Positions 1 through 11,673 of a DNA stretch of 64,000 nt are shown in pieces. A program made the position numbers and the translations under genes. A model generated the notes under the pieces. That model was given only the letters and a program-made list of their open reading frames with translations. It had not been told where the DNA came from and did not search any database. How positions within the stretch are numbered: position 1 is the stretch's first letter; each line of letters starts with the position of its first letter. The stretch comes from Enterobacter sp. JUb54 (GTDB taxonomy: Bacteria; Pseudomonadota; Gammaproteobacteria; Enterobacterales; Enterobacteriaceae), in NCBI RefSeq assembly GCF_014298075.1, contig NZ_CP060418.1:806001-870000 (forward strand), written 5' to 3'.

Positions 1-6
1 TGACAT

Positions 7-282
7 ATGAAACGCAGAAACGCTTCGTTACTCGGTAATACTCTGATGGGTTTAGGACTCGTTGTCATGGTGGTTGGCGTCGGTTATTCCATTTTAAACC
101 AGCTTCCGCAAGTTGACCTGCCGCAGTTCTTTGCGCATGGCGCAGTGTTAAGCATCTTCGTCGGTGCTGTACTGTGGCTTGCCGGGGCACGCGTGGGCGG
201 CCACGAACAGGTCTGCGACAAGTACTGGTGGGTTCGTCACTACGATAAACGCTGCCGCCGTGACCAGCACCGGCACAGTTAA
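7..282 (+). CDS. ychH: YchH stress-associated inner-membrane protein
   Basis: A 91-residue protein matching enterobacterial YchH, a small protein linked in E. coli to stress and biofilm responses; its molecular activity is not established. Two hydrophobic segments (about residues 10-30 and 42-60) suggest a two-pass inner-membrane protein. The C-terminal tail is rich in His, Arg and Lys with one Cys. In E. coli the gene lies between pth and dauA; here the window opens six bases before the ATG, so its ribosome-binding site and any pth gene are outside. A hairpin terminator follows at 335-369. Confidence 0.9.
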   Translation: MKRRNASLLGNTLMGLGLVVMVVGVGYSILNQLPQVDLPQFFAHGAVLSIFVGAVLWLAGARVGGHEQVCDKYWWVRHYDKRCRRDQHRHS

Positions 283-334
283 CTAGCGCACCTGTCACTC
301 GCGACAGGGCATGAATGTAACGGTTTTCTTATGC

Positions 335-369
335 AGCCAGCGTCCCTCGGGTCGCTGGCTGTTTTGTTT
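335..369 (+). terminator. Intrinsic terminator after ychH
   Basis: A perfect 8-bp stem (AGCCAGCG at 335-342 with CGCTGGCT at 353-360) with a 10-nt loop is followed by GTTTTGTTT. It lies about 50 bases past the ychH stop and on the same strand. Confidence 0.85.
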
Positions 370-451
370 GGTGCTCACCCCGATTCCCTGCGAATAGATT
401 CTCCTGCTGCCAGGGGGATACCTTCACGATAAAATGCCATCACTTTTCCCC

Positions 452-483
452 TTGACCCTGACGTAACGTCAGGCGGCAAGGTA
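452..483 (+). promoter_or_regulatory. MerR-type operator/promoter for the albA-like gene
   Basis: A -35-like TTGACC (452-457) runs directly into the palindrome CCTGACGTAACGTCAGG (457-473, 8-bp arms, one central base), followed by a weak -10 candidate AAGGTA (478-483) at 20-bp spacing. An inverted repeat inside an overlong spacer is the classic layout of promoters activated by MerR proteins. The arms resemble the tipA operator of Streptomyces (CCTCACGT...), as I recall it. The site is 39 bp before the start codon of a MerR/TipAS-type gene, so autoregulation is the likely role. Confidence 0.65.
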
Positions 484-511
484 GCGTCACTGGTCAACGA
501 CGGGAGCAGGT

Positions 512-1558
512 ATGTTAATTCAGGTAGGTGAACTGGCAAGGCGTGCCGGTATGACCGTACGCACGCTCCATCACTATGAACAAACGGGGCTGCTGATGCC
601 GTCGGCCAGAAGCGCGGCGGGCTATCGACTTTATAACCTGGCGGCGGTTCAGCGCCTGCATATGATCAAGGCGCTGGCGCAAGCCGGGCTGGAGCTCGCC
701 ACTATTAAGGACCATCTGGATCGGGATTCGCTTTCGCTGTCGGACCTGCTGGTGCAGCAGATCGCGACGCTGGATACCCAGCTGCGCACCATCAGTACGC
801 TGCGTGAGAGGCTGGTGACCCTGCGCGATGCGCTGGGGGGCGGTAACGAGCCCGATCTTGAGTCCTGGCTACAGACGCTGGAGTTAATGAAAATGTACGA
901 TCGTTGGTTTAGTCCGCAGGAGTTGCAGGGGTTGCCGTTTGCCGAGCAAGACGAGCAACGGAATCAGGTCTGGCTGGCGCTGGTCGCAGAGGTACGGGAG
1001 CTGATTGGAGAAGGGTGTCCGGAGGATGACCCGCGCGCGATGGCGCTGGCTACCCGCTGGATGGAACGTCTGGAACAGGATACCGCCGGGCGGCCGGAGT
1101 TTCTGACCCGCCTGAACGAGATGCATGCGGCGGAGCCGCAAATGCGCGCGCAAACCGGCATCACCGCCGATGTTATCGACTACATCACCCGCGCTTTTGC
1201 TCAGAGCAAGCTGGTTATCTGGGCGCGCTACCTCGACGCCGATGAACTGGCCTTCACCCGCGAGCACTACTTCGATCGCCTGATGGAGTGGCCGGTGCTG
1301 GTAACGCAGCTGCATCAGGCCTGCCGCGATCGTCTCGATCCGGCATCGGACGCCGGTCAGGTACTGGCCCGGCAATGGCTGGCGCTCTTTCAGTCGTACG
1401 CCGGGACCAGCCCCGCGACCCAGCAAAAATTTCGCGTGGCGATGGAGCGGGAACCGCACCTGATGAAGGGGACGTGGATGACACCGGAGGTGCTGAGCTG
1501 GTTACAGCAGGCGATTGGGGTGATGATGACGCAGGCGCGAACGCCCGCGTCACGGTAG
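512..1558 (+). CDS. albA: MerR-family regulator with albicidin-binding (TipAS-like) domain, AlbA-type
   Basis: The 348-residue protein starts with a MerR winged-helix DNA-binding domain (residues 1 to about 72, [19 protein letters not shown]) and a linking helix (about 78-110). Residues 128-348 are a helical ligand-trap domain that I recognise as AlbA, the albicidin-binding protein of Klebsiella oxytoca ([26 protein letters not shown]). Starting at the internal ATG at 893 gives exactly 221 residues, the length of the short AlbA form studied as an albicidin sponge. The full-length form should bind the palindrome at 457-473 and activate its own gene when drug is bound; this is inferred. It is convergent with dauA, whose stop codon is immediately adjacent. 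E. coli lacks a gene here, so it is accessory. Confidence 0.8.
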   Translation: MLIQVGELARRAGMTVRTLHHYEQTGLLMPSARSAAGYRLYNLAAVQRLHMIKALAQAGLELATIKDHLDRDSLSLSDLLVQQIATLDTQLRTISTLRERLVTLRDALGGGNEPDLESWLQTLELMKMYDRWFSPQELQGLPFAEQDEQRNQVWLALVAEVRELIGEGCPEDDPRAMALATRWMERLEQDTAGRPEFLTRLNEMHAAEPQMRAQTGITADVIDYITRAFAQSKLVIWARYLDADELAFTREHYFDRLMEWPVLVTQLHQACRDRLDPASDAGQVLARQWLALFQSYAGTSPATQQKFRVAMEREPHLMKGTWMTPEVLSWLQQAIGVMMTQARTPASR

Positions 1559-3238
1559 TCAGATATCGGCCAGCGCGGCGGCGCGGTCGGGATAGAAACT
1601 CAGGCGTCCGGGGATCGGCTGGACGCCTGCCCGGGCCAGAGTGCGTAACGGCTGAAACTCGAGGTTAGAGACGCGCAGTTCACAACCTTCCGGCAGCTTG
1701 CTAACAAAGCGCTGGAAGGCATCCAGTCCACCGGCATCCAGCACCGGAACCGCATCCCATTTCAACACCACGATACGTTTGCCGGCGATCCGGGTTTCCA
1801 GGTCGGCAAACAGCCCTTCGGCAGCGGCGAAGAACAGCGGTCCGATGACCCGCAGGACCAGTACATCGTCAGGCGTTTCCACGTTAACCGGCGCCAGGCG
1901 GGTCATGCGCGCGATACGGCGCATAAACAGCAGCGAGGCCAGCACAATACCGACGCTGATGGCGATGACCATATCAAACAGCACGGTCAGCGACATGCAC
2001 ATCAGCATCACCACGATGTCGTCTTTCGGCGCATGGCGCAGCAGATTAACCACTTTATGCGCTTCGCTCATGTTCCACGCCACCATCAACAGCAGGGCCG
2101 CCATCGCCGACAGCGGCAGCCAGGAGAGCAGCGGCGCCAGCACCAGCAGGGCCATAATGACCAGCAGCGCGTGGATCACCGCCGAGATCGGGGAGGTGGC
2201 GCCAGCGCGGACGTTAGCCGCCGAGCGGGCAATCGCCGCCGTTGCGGTGATCCCGCCAAAGAAAGGGGCCACAATGTTGCCCAGCCCCTGGCCGATCAGC
2301 TCGCTGTTGGCTTTATGTTTGGTGCCGGTCATGCCATCGAGCACCACCGCGCACAGCAGGGACTCGATCGCCCCGAGCATCGCCATCGAGAACGCCGCCG
2401 GCAGCAGCGCCTGCAATGACGCCCAGCTAAGGGTAAAGTCGGAGCCCGGCATATCCCACGGCAGCACCAGCTGCGGCAGCAATTGCGGGATCCCGTTGCC
2501 CTGGCTGCCGTCAGCCAGCACATAATGGAACTGAGAGCCGATAGTGGCAACGTGACCGCCGAACAGATTCACCAGACCCATCACTGCACAGCCCGCCAAC
2601 AGGGCCGGCAGATGGCCAGGCAGACGAATCCCGAGGCGTGGCCACAGGATCAGGGTGCCGAGGGTGACGACGCCGATCGCGGCGTCTCCGGGGTTGGTGG
2701 TCGGCAGCGCCATTACCAGCGCCGAGACTTTCTGCAGATAGTGTTCCGGGACGTGAGCCATCTGCAGGCCGAGGAAGTCTTTAATCTGCATGGTACCGAT
2801 AGTAATACCGATACCGGAGGTAAACCCTAAGGTGACCGAGAGCGGAATATATTCAATGAGTCGGCCAAAGCGGGCGAGGCCGAAAAGAATTAAAAAGATC
2901 CCCGACATCAAGGTCGCCACCAGCAACCCTGCGAGGCCAAACTGCTGTGATACCGGATAGAGGATCACCACAAAGGCCGCCGTCGGCCCGGAGACGCTGA
3001 AGCGCGATCCCCCGGTGAGGGCGATAATAATCCCGGCTACCGCCGCGGTATACAGCCCGTACTGCGGCGCAACGCCGCTGCCAATGGCCAGCGCCATCGC
3101 TAACGGAATGGCAATAATCCCGACCGTTATTCCGGCAATCAGATCGCGGGTAAACCGCGCGAGGGTGTACTTTTCTTTCCAGCAGGCATCGATGAGGGCG
3201 CGGAAAGGCATCACATGTGAGGTAAATAATCGGTTCAC
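1559..3238 (-). CDS. dauA: C4-dicarboxylic acid transporter DauA (SLC26/SulP family)
   Basis: The 559-residue protein closely matches E. coli DauA (YchM) over its length. Residues about 20-430 form the multi-spanning SulP transport domain; residues about 440-555 are a cytoplasmic STAS domain ([28 protein letters not shown]). DauA takes up succinate and other C4-dicarboxylates aerobically at acidic pH and interacts with acyl carrier protein in E. coli. It is transcribed from the gap between itself and the prs terminator and ends base to base against the albA-like gene, with no terminator visible between the convergent genes. Confidence 0.96.
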   Translation of the reverse strand: MNRLFTSHVMPFRALIDACWKEKYTLARFTRDLIAGITVGIIAIPLAMALAIGSGVAPQYGLYTAAVAGIIIALTGGSRFSVSGPTAAFVVILYPVSQQFGLAGLLVATLMSGIFLILFGLARFGRLIEYIPLSVTLGFTSGIGITIGTMQIKDFLGLQMAHVPEHYLQKVSALVMALPTTNPGDAAIGVVTLGTLILWPRLGIRLPGHLPALLAGCAVMGLVNLFGGHVATIGSQFHYVLADGSQGNGIPQLLPQLVLPWDMPGSDFTLSWASLQALLPAAFSMAMLGAIESLLCAVVLDGMTGTKHKANSELIGQGLGNIVAPFFGGITATAAIARSAANVRAGATSPISAVIHALLVIMALLVLAPLLSWLPLSAMAALLLMVAWNMSEAHKVVNLLRHAPKDDIVVMLMCMSLTVLFDMVIAISVGIVLASLLFMRRIARMTRLAPVNVETPDDVLVLRVIGPLFFAAAEGLFADLETRIAGKRIVVLKWDAVPVLDAGGLDAFQRFVSKLPEGCELRVSNLEFQPLRTLARAGVQPIPGRLSFYPDRAAALADI

Positions 3239-3322
3239 AATAATGTTTCATCCATGAGCGCATCATCTGTCAACGAATGGCAGGTGAAGGAGGCATTAAT
3301 CATACAAATTGGGCTCGGAGAC

Positions 3323-3349
3323 AAAAAAACCCGCCGCAGCGGGTTTTTT
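3323..3349 (-). terminator. Terminator of prs (bidirectional)
   Basis: The stem CCCGC/GCGGG (3330-3334 and 3339-3343) is flanked by A7 on one side and T6 on the other, so it can act in either direction. It lies 13 bp after the prs stop. Confidence 0.9.
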
Positions 3350-3361
3350 GGCCGGGCTCGA

Positions 3362-4393
<1,032 letters not shown>

Positions 4394-4488
4394 TTAATAG
4401 AGAACGATGCAACGTCTGGAACAGGGTGACGTTGTCACCGTTACTCAATTTGCCCGGCGTACGTGCAGTAATGGCGGCGAAAAGCCGA

Positions 4489-5343
4489 CTACTTTAGTAG
4501 GGCTAGCTTGAGCGGTGAGACGTTAACGCCTCGTGCAACAAAGCTTTGTAGCCATTCCGGGGCTTGCTCTTGCACCTGACGAGCGGCAGATTCGGTGTCA
4601 AATTCAGCAAAGACACACGCTCCTGTGCCGGTCAGGCGCGACGGCGCATATTCTAACAGCCAGGAAAGCGCCGCATCAACCTCGCGAAAACGTTTTCTTG
4701 CGATAACCTCGCAATCATTGCGAAATTCACATTTTAGCAACGTACTTATTGACCTGACCGGGGTCGATCGTGGTAGCTCGGGGTCACGGAAAATCACCGG
4801 CGTCGGAATACTGACCCCCGGATGGGCAACCAGGTACCACTTTTCCTCCGGCTCGACCGGGGTCAGCACTTCACCAATCCCTTCGGCAAAGGCGGCATGC
4901 CCGCGCACGAACACCGGCACATCGGCTCCTAACTGCAGGCCCAGCGTCGCCAGCTCATCATCAGAGAAGCCGCAGCCCCAGAGATGGTTGAGCGCCACCA
5001 GAACGGTGGCCGCATTGGAGGAACCGCCGCCCAGCCCGCCGCCCATTGGCAGACGTTTGTCGATGCTGATGTCGGCGCCGCTGCCTGGCGCAAGCTGCCC
5101 ACGATCCGCCGCGGCCTGCATCAGCAGACGTGCGGCCCGCACGATCAGGTTTTCCTCGTCCGGCACGCCGGCAACCGGCGTCAGCAGACGAAGTTCGCCG
5201 TCCTGACGGGGTTCGATGGTTAACGTATCGCCATAATCGAGAAACTGAAACAGCGTCTGCAGCAGGTGATAACCATCGGCGCGTTGACCGGTGATGTACA
5301 AAAACAGGTTCAGCTTTGCAGGAGCAGGCCAGCGGGTCATCAT
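4489..5343 (-). CDS. ispE: 4-diphosphocytidyl-2-C-methyl-D-erythritol kinase
   Basis: A 284-residue GHMP kinase for the fourth step of the methylerythritol phosphate isoprenoid pathway. The glycine-rich ATP loop [14 protein letters not shown] lies near residue 95, and the N-terminal PAKLNLFL carries the conserved Lys-Leu-Asn motif. Its first ATG overlaps the lolB stop by four bases (ATGA, 5340-5343), indicating translational coupling; a second ATG directly follows. The lolB-ispE-prs order is the standard enterobacterial arrangement. Confidence 0.97.
   Translation of the reverse strand: MMTRWPAPAKLNLFLYITGQRADGYHLLQTLFQFLDYGDTLTIEPRQDGELRLLTPVAGVPDEENLIVRAARLLMQAAADRGQLAPGSGADISIDKRLPMGGGLGGGSSNAATVLVALNHLWGCGFSDDELATLGLQLGADVPVFVRGHAAFAEGIGEVLTPVEPEEKWYLVAHPGVSIPTPVIFRDPELPRSTPVRSISTLLKCEFRNDCEVIARKRFREVDAALSWLLEYAPSRLTGTGACVFAEFDTESAARQVQEQAPEWLQSFVARGVNVSPLKLALLK
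4684..4699. promoter_or_regulatory. Candidate PurR operator inside ispE, upstream of prs
   Basis: GCGAAAACGTTTTCTT matches the PurR consensus ACGCAAACGTTTGCGT at 12 of 16 positions, including the central AAACGTTT. It lies 375-390 bp before the prs GTG within the ispE coding region. E. coli prs is PurR-regulated through a similar upstream operator, so the match fits position and biology, but it was not tested here. Confidence 0.6.
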
Positions 5344-5951
5344 TTCACAATCCAGTTATCCATTTTCAGCTTGATGCGCTGACTGCCGTTGCTCAACTCC
5401 ATATTGGCCGGCAGTGCTGGCTGGGTATCGCTGGTATAGCCGCCGTAGGTCACGTGCCAGGTTTTGCCGTTTTGCGTGTAGTTCAGTTCGCTCAGACGGT
5501 ATTTGTCGTCCAGCTTGTAATCTGTGGCGTCGCCCGGCAGGCCAACGATCCACTGGCGCAGGCTGTTCAGCGGAATCGGCATGCCGGTCAGGCGACCAAT
5601 CATCTCTTCGGCATCGGTCGCGGTATAGGTCTGGCCCTTGTTATCAATCAGGGTCACGCTGCCCGGCTGCGCCACCAGGGAGAGCTCGGTGCTGCCCAGC
5701 GGGTTGGTCAGCAGCAGGCGATAGCGATCCTGGCCGGTTTGCTGCCAGAAAAAGCGGGCATACACTTTTTGCTCGTCGGACAGCCAGGCGAAAGCGCCGC
5801 GGGTCTGGAACTGATTCAGTTGACGGACATCTTGCTGATGCTGACGCCATTGCGGAGAATCCGGGCTGGTAGCGGGGCCTTTCGGGGCGTTGATTGCACA
5901 GGCCGTGAGGACCAGGCTTGCCAGCGGTAACAGGCGGAGCAGTCGATTCAT
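5340..5951 (-). CDS. lolB: Outer-membrane lipoprotein receptor LolB
   Basis: LolB receives lipoproteins from periplasmic LolA and inserts them into the inner leaflet of the outer membrane. The 203-residue precursor has a signal peptide ending in the lipobox LTAC, with Cys18 as the lipidation site. The body ([31 protein letters not shown]) matches E. coli LolB (207 residues). The N-terminus is a few residues shorter than in E. coli. It is divergent from hemA and leads a lolB-ispE-(prs) unit. Confidence 0.96.
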   Translation of the reverse strand: MNRLLRLLPLASLVLTACAINAPKGPATSPDSPQWRQHQQDVRQLNQFQTRGAFAWLSDEQKVYARFFWQQTGQDRYRLLLTNPLGSTELSLVAQPGSVTLIDNKGQTYTATDAEEMIGRLTGMPIPLNSLRQWIVGLPGDATDYKLDDKYRLSELNYTQNGKTWHVTYGGYTSDTQPALPANMELSNGSQRIKLKMDNWIVK

Positions 5952-6162
5952 AATGTTGACAAATCCTTGATGTCTACAGTGAAATCCGGCGACGGAAGGG
6001 CGCCCACGATTTGTGTAGCAGGTTACAATTCTAACCCATAATGCTAGCGTTGCCCGGCGATAGCGTCTACGTTCAAATGGTCTGAAATCAAAAAATTACC
6101 GTTAATGGCTTTTACTCCCGTACCTATTACTCCAAAAGGGGAGCCTCTCTTTTATTGATTCC

Positions 6163-6182
6163 GCGCATCCTGTATGATGCGC
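6163..6182 (+). promoter_or_regulatory. Possible hemA promoter -10 within an inverted repeat
   Basis: A TATGAT hexamer (6173-6178) lies about 45 bp before the hemA ATG and overlaps a perfect inverted repeat, GCGCATC (6163-6169) with GATGCGC (6176-6182). The -35 region is unconvincing. The rest of the lolB-hemA gap (5952-6221) shows no other clear signal. Confidence 0.35.
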
Positions 6183-6221
6183 TCAGACTAACCTTAGCAA
6201 CGCTGGTACTACTCCCTCACA

Positions 6222-7478
6222 ATGACCCTTTTAGCTCTTGGCATTAATCACAAAACAGCCCCGGTCGCGCTGCGAGAACGTGTAACGTTTTCGCCGGATA
6301 CGCTCGATAAGGCGCTGGAGAGCCTGCTGGCTCAGCCAATGGTGCAGGGGGGCGTGGTGCTGTCGACCTGTAACCGCACGGAGCTCTATCTCAGCGTCGA
6401 GGAGCAGGATAATCTGCAGGAAGTGCTTATCCGCTGGCTGTGTGATTACCACCATCTGAATGAAGAAGACCTGCGCAAGAGCCTTTACTGGCACCAGGAT
6501 AACGATGCCGTCAGCCATCTGATGCGCGTTGCCAGCGGGCTGGACTCGCTGGTTCTCGGCGAGCCGCAGATTCTCGGGCAGGTCAAAAAAGCCTTTGCCG
6601 ACTCCAGCCGGGGCCACCTCAACGTCAGCGAACTGGAGCGTATGTTCCAGAAGTCGTTCTCCGTTGCCAAACGCGTGCGCACCGAAACCGATATCGGCGC
6701 CAGCGCGGTTTCCGTGGCTTTCGCCGCCTGTACCCTGGCGCGACAAATCTTCGAATCCCTTTCCAGCGTGACGGTATTACTGGTCGGCGCCGGGGAGACC
6801 ATCGAACTGGTGGCGCGGCATCTGCGCGAACACCACGTGCGTAAAATGGTGATTGCCAACCGAACCCGCGAGCGGGCTCAGGCACTGGCCGAGGAAGTCG
6901 GCGCGGAAGTGATCGCGCTCAGCGACATCGGCGAGCGGCTGCAAGAGGCCGATATCATTATTAGTTCCACTGCCAGCCCGCTGCCGATTATTGGCAAAGG
7001 GATGGTCGAGCGCGCGCTGAAAGCGCGTCGCAACCAGCCGATGCTGCTGGTGGATATCGCGGTACCTCGCGATGTCGAACCGGAAGTAGGTAAGCTGGCG
7101 AATGCCTATTTATATAGCGTGGACGATCTACAGAACATTATTCAGCACAACCTGGCGCAGCGTAAAGCCGCGGCGGTTGAGGCTGAGTCGATCGTCGAGC
7201 AGGAAACCAGCGAATTTATGGCCTGGCTGCGCGCCCAGAGCGCCAGCGAGACTATCCGTGAATATCGTTCCCAGTCAGAGCAGGTCCGCGAGGAACTGAC
7301 CGCGAAGGCGCTTGCGGCGCTGGAGCAGGGGGGCGATGCGCAGGAAATCATGCAGGATCTGGCACGCAAGCTGACCAATCGCCTGATCCACGCACCAACC
7401 AAATCTCTTCAGCAGGCCGCCCGTGACGGGGATGATGAACGCCTGCATATTCTGCGCAACAGCCTCGGGCTGGAATAG
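6222..7478 (+). CDS. hemA: Glutamyl-tRNA reductase
   Basis: Catalyses the NADPH-dependent reduction of glutamyl-tRNA(Glu) to glutamate-1-semialdehyde, the first committed step of C5 tetrapyrrole (haem and sirohaem) synthesis. The 418-residue protein carries the catalytic Cys50 in [10 protein letters not shown], an NADP-binding domain ([17 protein letters not shown], near residue 187) and a C-terminal dimerisation helix region. It matches E. coli HemA in length and sequence. It is first in hemA-prfA-prmC-ychQ-ychA-kdsA. Sirohaem for NasB, and haem for NarI, depend on this pathway. Confidence 0.97.
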   Translation: MTLLALGINHKTAPVALRERVTFSPDTLDKALESLLAQPMVQGGVVLSTCNRTELYLSVEEQDNLQEVLIRWLCDYHHLNEEDLRKSLYWHQDNDAVSHLMRVASGLDSLVLGEPQILGQVKKAFADSSRGHLNVSELERMFQKSFSVAKRVRTETDIGASAVSVAFAACTLARQIFESLSSVTVLLVGAGETIELVARHLREHHVRKMVIANRTRERAQALAEEVGAEVIALSDIGERLQEADIIISSTASPLPIIGKGMVERALKARRNQPMLLVDIAVPRDVEPEVGKLANAYLYSVDDLQNIIQHNLAQRKAAAVEAESIVEQETSEFMAWLRAQSASETIREYRSQSEQVREELTAKALAALEQGGDAQEIMQDLARKLTNRLIHAPTKSLQQAARDGDDERLHILRNSLGLE

Positions 7479-7521
7479 CGCACATTTCTCTCTTTTTTTA
7501 GGACAGGGTGAATTCACGCCT

Positions 7522-8604
7522 ATGAAGCCTTCTATTGTTGCCAAACTGGAAGCTCTGTACGAACGCCATGAGGAAGTTCAGGCGCTGCTGGGTGATGCTG
7601 CGACCATCGCCGATCAGGATCGATTCCGCGCGCTGTCGCGGGAATACGCGCAGCTGAGCGACGTTGCCCGCTGCTATACCGAATGGCGTCAGGTGCAGGA
7701 CGATATTGAAACCGCCCAGATGATGCTCGACGATCCGGAAATGCGCGAAATGGCGCAGGAAGAACTGCGCGACGCCAAAGCCAAAAGCGAAGAAATGGAA
7801 CAACAGCTGCAGGTTCTGCTGCTGCCGAAAGATCCGGATGACGAGCGTAACGCCTTTGTTGAAGTCCGCGCCGGTACCGGCGGGGATGAAGCGGCGCTGT
7901 TTGCCGGGGATCTGTTCCGGATGTACAGCCGTTATGCCGAAGCGCGCCGCTGGCGCGTCGAGATCATGAGCGCCAACGAAGGCGAACATGGTGGCTTTAA
8001 AGAAGTGATTGCCAAGATCAGCGGCGACGGCGTATATGGCCGTCTGAAGTTTGAGTCTGGCGGTCATCGCGTCCAGCGCGTCCCGGCGACCGAGTCCCAG
8101 GGGCGTATTCACACCTCCGCCTGTACCGTGGCGGTGATGCCGGAGCTGCCGGAAGCCGAAATGCCGGATATCAACCCGGGCGACCTGCGCATTGACACCT
8201 TCCGTTCCTCCGGGGCAGGCGGTCAGCACGTTAACACCACCGACTCGGCGATCCGTATTACTCACTTACCGACCGGTATCGTGGTGGAGTGCCAGGACGA
8301 ACGTTCTCAGCACAAAAACAAAGCCAAAGCGTTGTCGGTGCTGGGGGCGCGTATTCGTGCGGCCGAAGTGGCCAAACGCCAACAGGCCGAAGCCTCCGAG
8401 CGCCGTAACCTGCTGGGTAGCGGCGATCGCAGCGATCGTAACCGCACCTATAACTATCCGCAGGGCCGCGTCACCGATCACCGTATCAACCTGACGCTGT
8501 ATCGTCTGGATGAAGCGATGGAAGGCAAGCTGGATATGTTGATTGAGCCGATCGTTCAGGAATACCAGGCCGATCAGCTGGCGGCGCTTTCCGAGCAGGA
8601 ATGA
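7522..8604 (+). CDS. prfA: Peptide chain release factor RF1
   Basis: A 360-residue class I release factor that recognises UAA and UAG. The anticodon-like tripeptide PAT (in VPATESQGR) and the peptidyl-hydrolysis motif GGQ ([13 protein letters not shown]) are present; the Gln of GGQ is the substrate of PrmC, encoded next. The start at 7522 gives [14 protein letters not shown] as in E. coli; an upstream in-frame ATG at 7423 lies inside hemA and is rejected. The gap from hemA is 43 bp, with AGGACAGG ahead of the start. Confidence 0.97.
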   Translation: MKPSIVAKLEALYERHEEVQALLGDAATIADQDRFRALSREYAQLSDVARCYTEWRQVQDDIETAQMMLDDPEMREMAQEELRDAKAKSEEMEQQLQVLLLPKDPDDERNAFVEVRAGTGGDEAALFAGDLFRMYSRYAEARRWRVEIMSANEGEHGGFKEVIAKISGDGVYGRLKFESGGHRVQRVPATESQGRIHTSACTVAVMPELPEAEMPDINPGDLRIDTFRSSGAGGQHVNTTDSAIRITHLPTGIVVECQDERSQHKNKAKALSVLGARIRAAEVAKRQQAEASERRNLLGSGDRSDRNRTYNYPQGRVTDHRINLTLYRLDEAMEGKLDMLIEPIVQEYQADQLAALSEQE

Positions 8605-9455
8605 TGATATTTCAACAGTGGCTGGCCCAGGCGATAAGCCGCCTGAGTGAGAGTGACAGTCCGCGACGCGACGCCGAGATCCTGCTGGGGCACGTCACCG
8701 GCAAGGCACGAACCTATATTCTTGCCTTCGGTGAAACGGCGTTGACGCCGCCACAGCTGGCGGAGCTGGAGACGCTGCTGGACCGCCGTCAGCGCGGCGA
8801 ACCGGTGGCTCACCTGATCGGTGAACGCGAGTTCTGGTCACTGCCGCTGCTGGTTTCTCCCGCCACCTTAATTCCCCGCCCGGATACCGAGTGCCTGGTC
8901 GAGCAGGCGCTGGCGCGCTTGCCGGCCACCGCCTGCCGGATCCTGGATTTAGGCACCGGCACCGGGGCGATTGCCCTGGCCCTGGCCAGTGAACGCCCGG
9001 ATTGCCAGGTGACGGCGGTAGATTTTATGCCGGACGCCGCGGCATTAGCCGCGCGCAATGCCGAACGTCTCGCCATCACCAACGTGACCGTGCTGCAAAG
9101 CCACTGGTTTGCGGCGCTGACGGGGCAATCATTCACGATGATTGTCAGCAACCCGCCCTATATCGACGAAACCGACCCGCATCTGGATCAGGGCGACGTG
9201 CGCTTTGAGCCGAAGACGGCGCTGGTGGCGGCCGATCACGGGCTGGCCGATCTCGCGCATATTATTGACCACGGGCGTCATTTCCTGACCCCCGATGGCA
9301 TGATGTTGCTGGAACATGGCTGGACGCAGGGCGAGGCGGTTCGGGCGCTGTTCCAGCAGGCTGGCTACCTTGATGTCGTGACCTGCCGTGACTACGGTGA
9401 TAACGAGCGTCTGACGATCGGGCGATTTCCCGGTATGGAGAAGACCGCGTCATGA
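8601..9455 (+). CDS. prmC: Release factor N5-glutamine methyltransferase PrmC
   Basis: Methylates the Gln of the GGQ motif in RF1 and RF2 using S-adenosylmethionine. The 284-residue protein shows the AdoMet-binding [15 protein letters not shown] and the catalytic NPPY motif (VSNPPYIDE). It overlaps the prfA stop by four bases (ATGA), so enzyme and substrate are translationally coupled. A second Met directly follows the first, leaving a one-codon ambiguity in the start. Confidence 0.97.
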   Translation: MMIFQQWLAQAISRLSESDSPRRDAEILLGHVTGKARTYILAFGETALTPPQLAELETLLDRRQRGEPVAHLIGEREFWSLPLLVSPATLIPRPDTECLVEQALARLPATACRILDLGTGTGAIALALASERPDCQVTAVDFMPDAAALAARNAERLAITNVTVLQSHWFAALTGQSFTMIVSNPPYIDETDPHLDQGDVRFEPKTALVAADHGLADLAHIIDHGRHFLTPDGMMLLEHGWTQGEAVRALFQQAGYLDVVTCRDYGDNERLTIGRFPGMEKTAS

Positions 9456-9844
9456 ATTTGTTTAGTACGGTGCTGTATGTGCATATTGCGTGCGTGGTGG
9501 TGTCGGTCAGTTTGTTTGCCCTGCGCTACTGGTGGACCTACAACGGCAGCGCCCGGCTGAATCAACGCTGGGTGCGGATTGCACCGCACTGTAGCGATAC
9601 GCTGTTATTCCTCAGCGGTGCCGGATTAATGGTCTTGACCGACTATCTGCCATTTACCGAAGACGGCTCATGGCTGACTGAAAAGCTGTTTGGCGTTATT
9701 ATTTACATCGCATTGGGTTTTATCGCGCTGGGCCGTCGTCGTCCGCGCAGCCAGCAGAGCCGGTTTATTGCCTTTCTGTTGGCTTTGGTGGTGTTGTTCA
9801 TCATCATACAACTCGCCATTACAAGAATACCGTTACTGGGGTAA
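9452..9844 (+). CDS. ychQ: SirB2-family membrane protein YchQ
   Basis: A 130-residue protein with about four predicted transmembrane segments (near residues 5-25, 45-62, 78-95 and 105-125), matching the SirB2 family (E. coli YchQ). Its function is unknown. It overlaps prmC by four bases (ATGA at 9452-9455) and is followed three bases later by ychA, so it belongs to the hemA operon. Confidence 0.92.
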   Translation: MNLFSTVLYVHIACVVVSVSLFALRYWWTYNGSARLNQRWVRIAPHCSDTLLFLSGAGLMVLTDYLPFTEDGSWLTEKLFGVIIYIALGFIALGRRRPRSQQSRFIAFLLALVVLFIIIQLAITRIPLLG

Positions 9845-9847
9845 GTC

Positions 9848-10660
9848 ATGAGGTCATTAGCTGATTTCGAATTTAATAAAGCACCATTGTGCGATGGCAT
9901 GGTCCTCATTTCGGAATTAATCCGCGACGATTTTCCGACGCACTATGTGCAGGATGAACTGGAGCGGCTGCTGGCTCTGGCGCAGGAGGAGATTGCGTCT
10001 TCGTGGGATCAGGAGCGTCAGCTGGAACGGCTGCTGGAGCTGTTCTACAAAGAGTGGGGCTTCCGCGACTCTCACGGCGTCTATAAGTTGTCCGATGCGC
10101 TGTGGATCGACAAAGTGCTGATCAACCGCCAGGGCAGCGCGGCATCGCTCGGCGCCATCGTGCTGTGGATTGCCCAGCGCCTGTCGCTGCCGCTGGTCCC
10201 GGTTATCTTCCCGACCCAGCTGCTGATGCGTGCCGACCCGGAAACCAGCGAAGAGATGTGGTTGATTAACCCGTTCAACGGTGAAACCCTCAACGAACAC
10301 ACGCTGGAAGTCTGGCTGAAGGGCAATATCAGCCCGGTAGCCGAGCTGTTTAACGAAGATCTCGAAGAGGCGGATAACGCGGAAGTTATCCATAAACTGC
10401 TCGACACTTTAAAATCCGCGTTGATGGAAGAGGGGCAGATGGAGCTGGCGCTGAGAACCAGTGAAGCGCTGCTGCAGTTTAACCCGGAAGATCCCTATGA
10501 AATTCGCGATCGCGGGCTGATCTACGCCCAGCTTGAGTGCGACCATGTGGCGTTGCTGGATCTGAACTATTTTGTTGAGCAGTGTCCTGAGGACCCGATC
10601 AGCGAAATGATCCGCGCGCAAATCAACACGATTTCGCATAAACAAATTACTCTTCACTAA
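9848..10660 (+). CDS. ychA: SirB1-family protein YchA (transglutaminase-like/TPR)
   Basis: A 270-residue soluble protein matching E. coli YchA. The N-terminal two thirds is the SirB1 transglutaminase-like fold (DALWIDKVLINRQGSAASLG, LPLVPVIFPTQLLMR), and the last 80 residues resemble tetratricopeptide repeats (ALRTSEALLQFNPEDPYEIR). No catalytic role has been demonstrated. It sits between ychQ and kdsA in a conserved operon. Confidence 0.93.
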   Translation: MRSLADFEFNKAPLCDGMVLISELIRDDFPTHYVQDELERLLALAQEEIASSWDQERQLERLLELFYKEWGFRDSHGVYKLSDALWIDKVLINRQGSAASLGAIVLWIAQRLSLPLVPVIFPTQLLMRADPETSEEMWLINPFNGETLNEHTLEVWLKGNISPVAELFNEDLEEADNAEVIHKLLDTLKSALMEEGQMELALRTSEALLQFNPEDPYEIRDRGLIYAQLECDHVALLDLNYFVEQCPEDPISEMIRAQINTISHKQITLH

Positions 10661-10690
10661 TCTGGAATGAATCCGGTTACACCCTGATAA

Positions 10691-11554
<864 letters not shown>

Positions 11555-11573
11555 GACCGCGTTGTAAAATGCG

Positions 11574-11609
11574 AAAAGCCTGCCCGTTGCAAAACCGGCA
11601 GGCTTTTTT
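11574..11609 (+). terminator. Terminator after kdsA
   Basis: The stem AGCCTGCC (11577-11584) pairs with GGCAGGCT (11597-11604), extended by A/T pairs and followed by T6. It ends the hemA-kdsA operon. Confidence 0.92.
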
Positions 11610-11673
11610 ATATCTCTTTTTCAGGTGATGCGTGGCTAACCCCGGTCGGCAGCGTGCCGCCGGGGGAGGAGCA

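Noticed and set aside
1559-3238. Several long frames antisense to dauA
   Set aside because: They are shadows of a conserved transporter gene with no recognisable domains.
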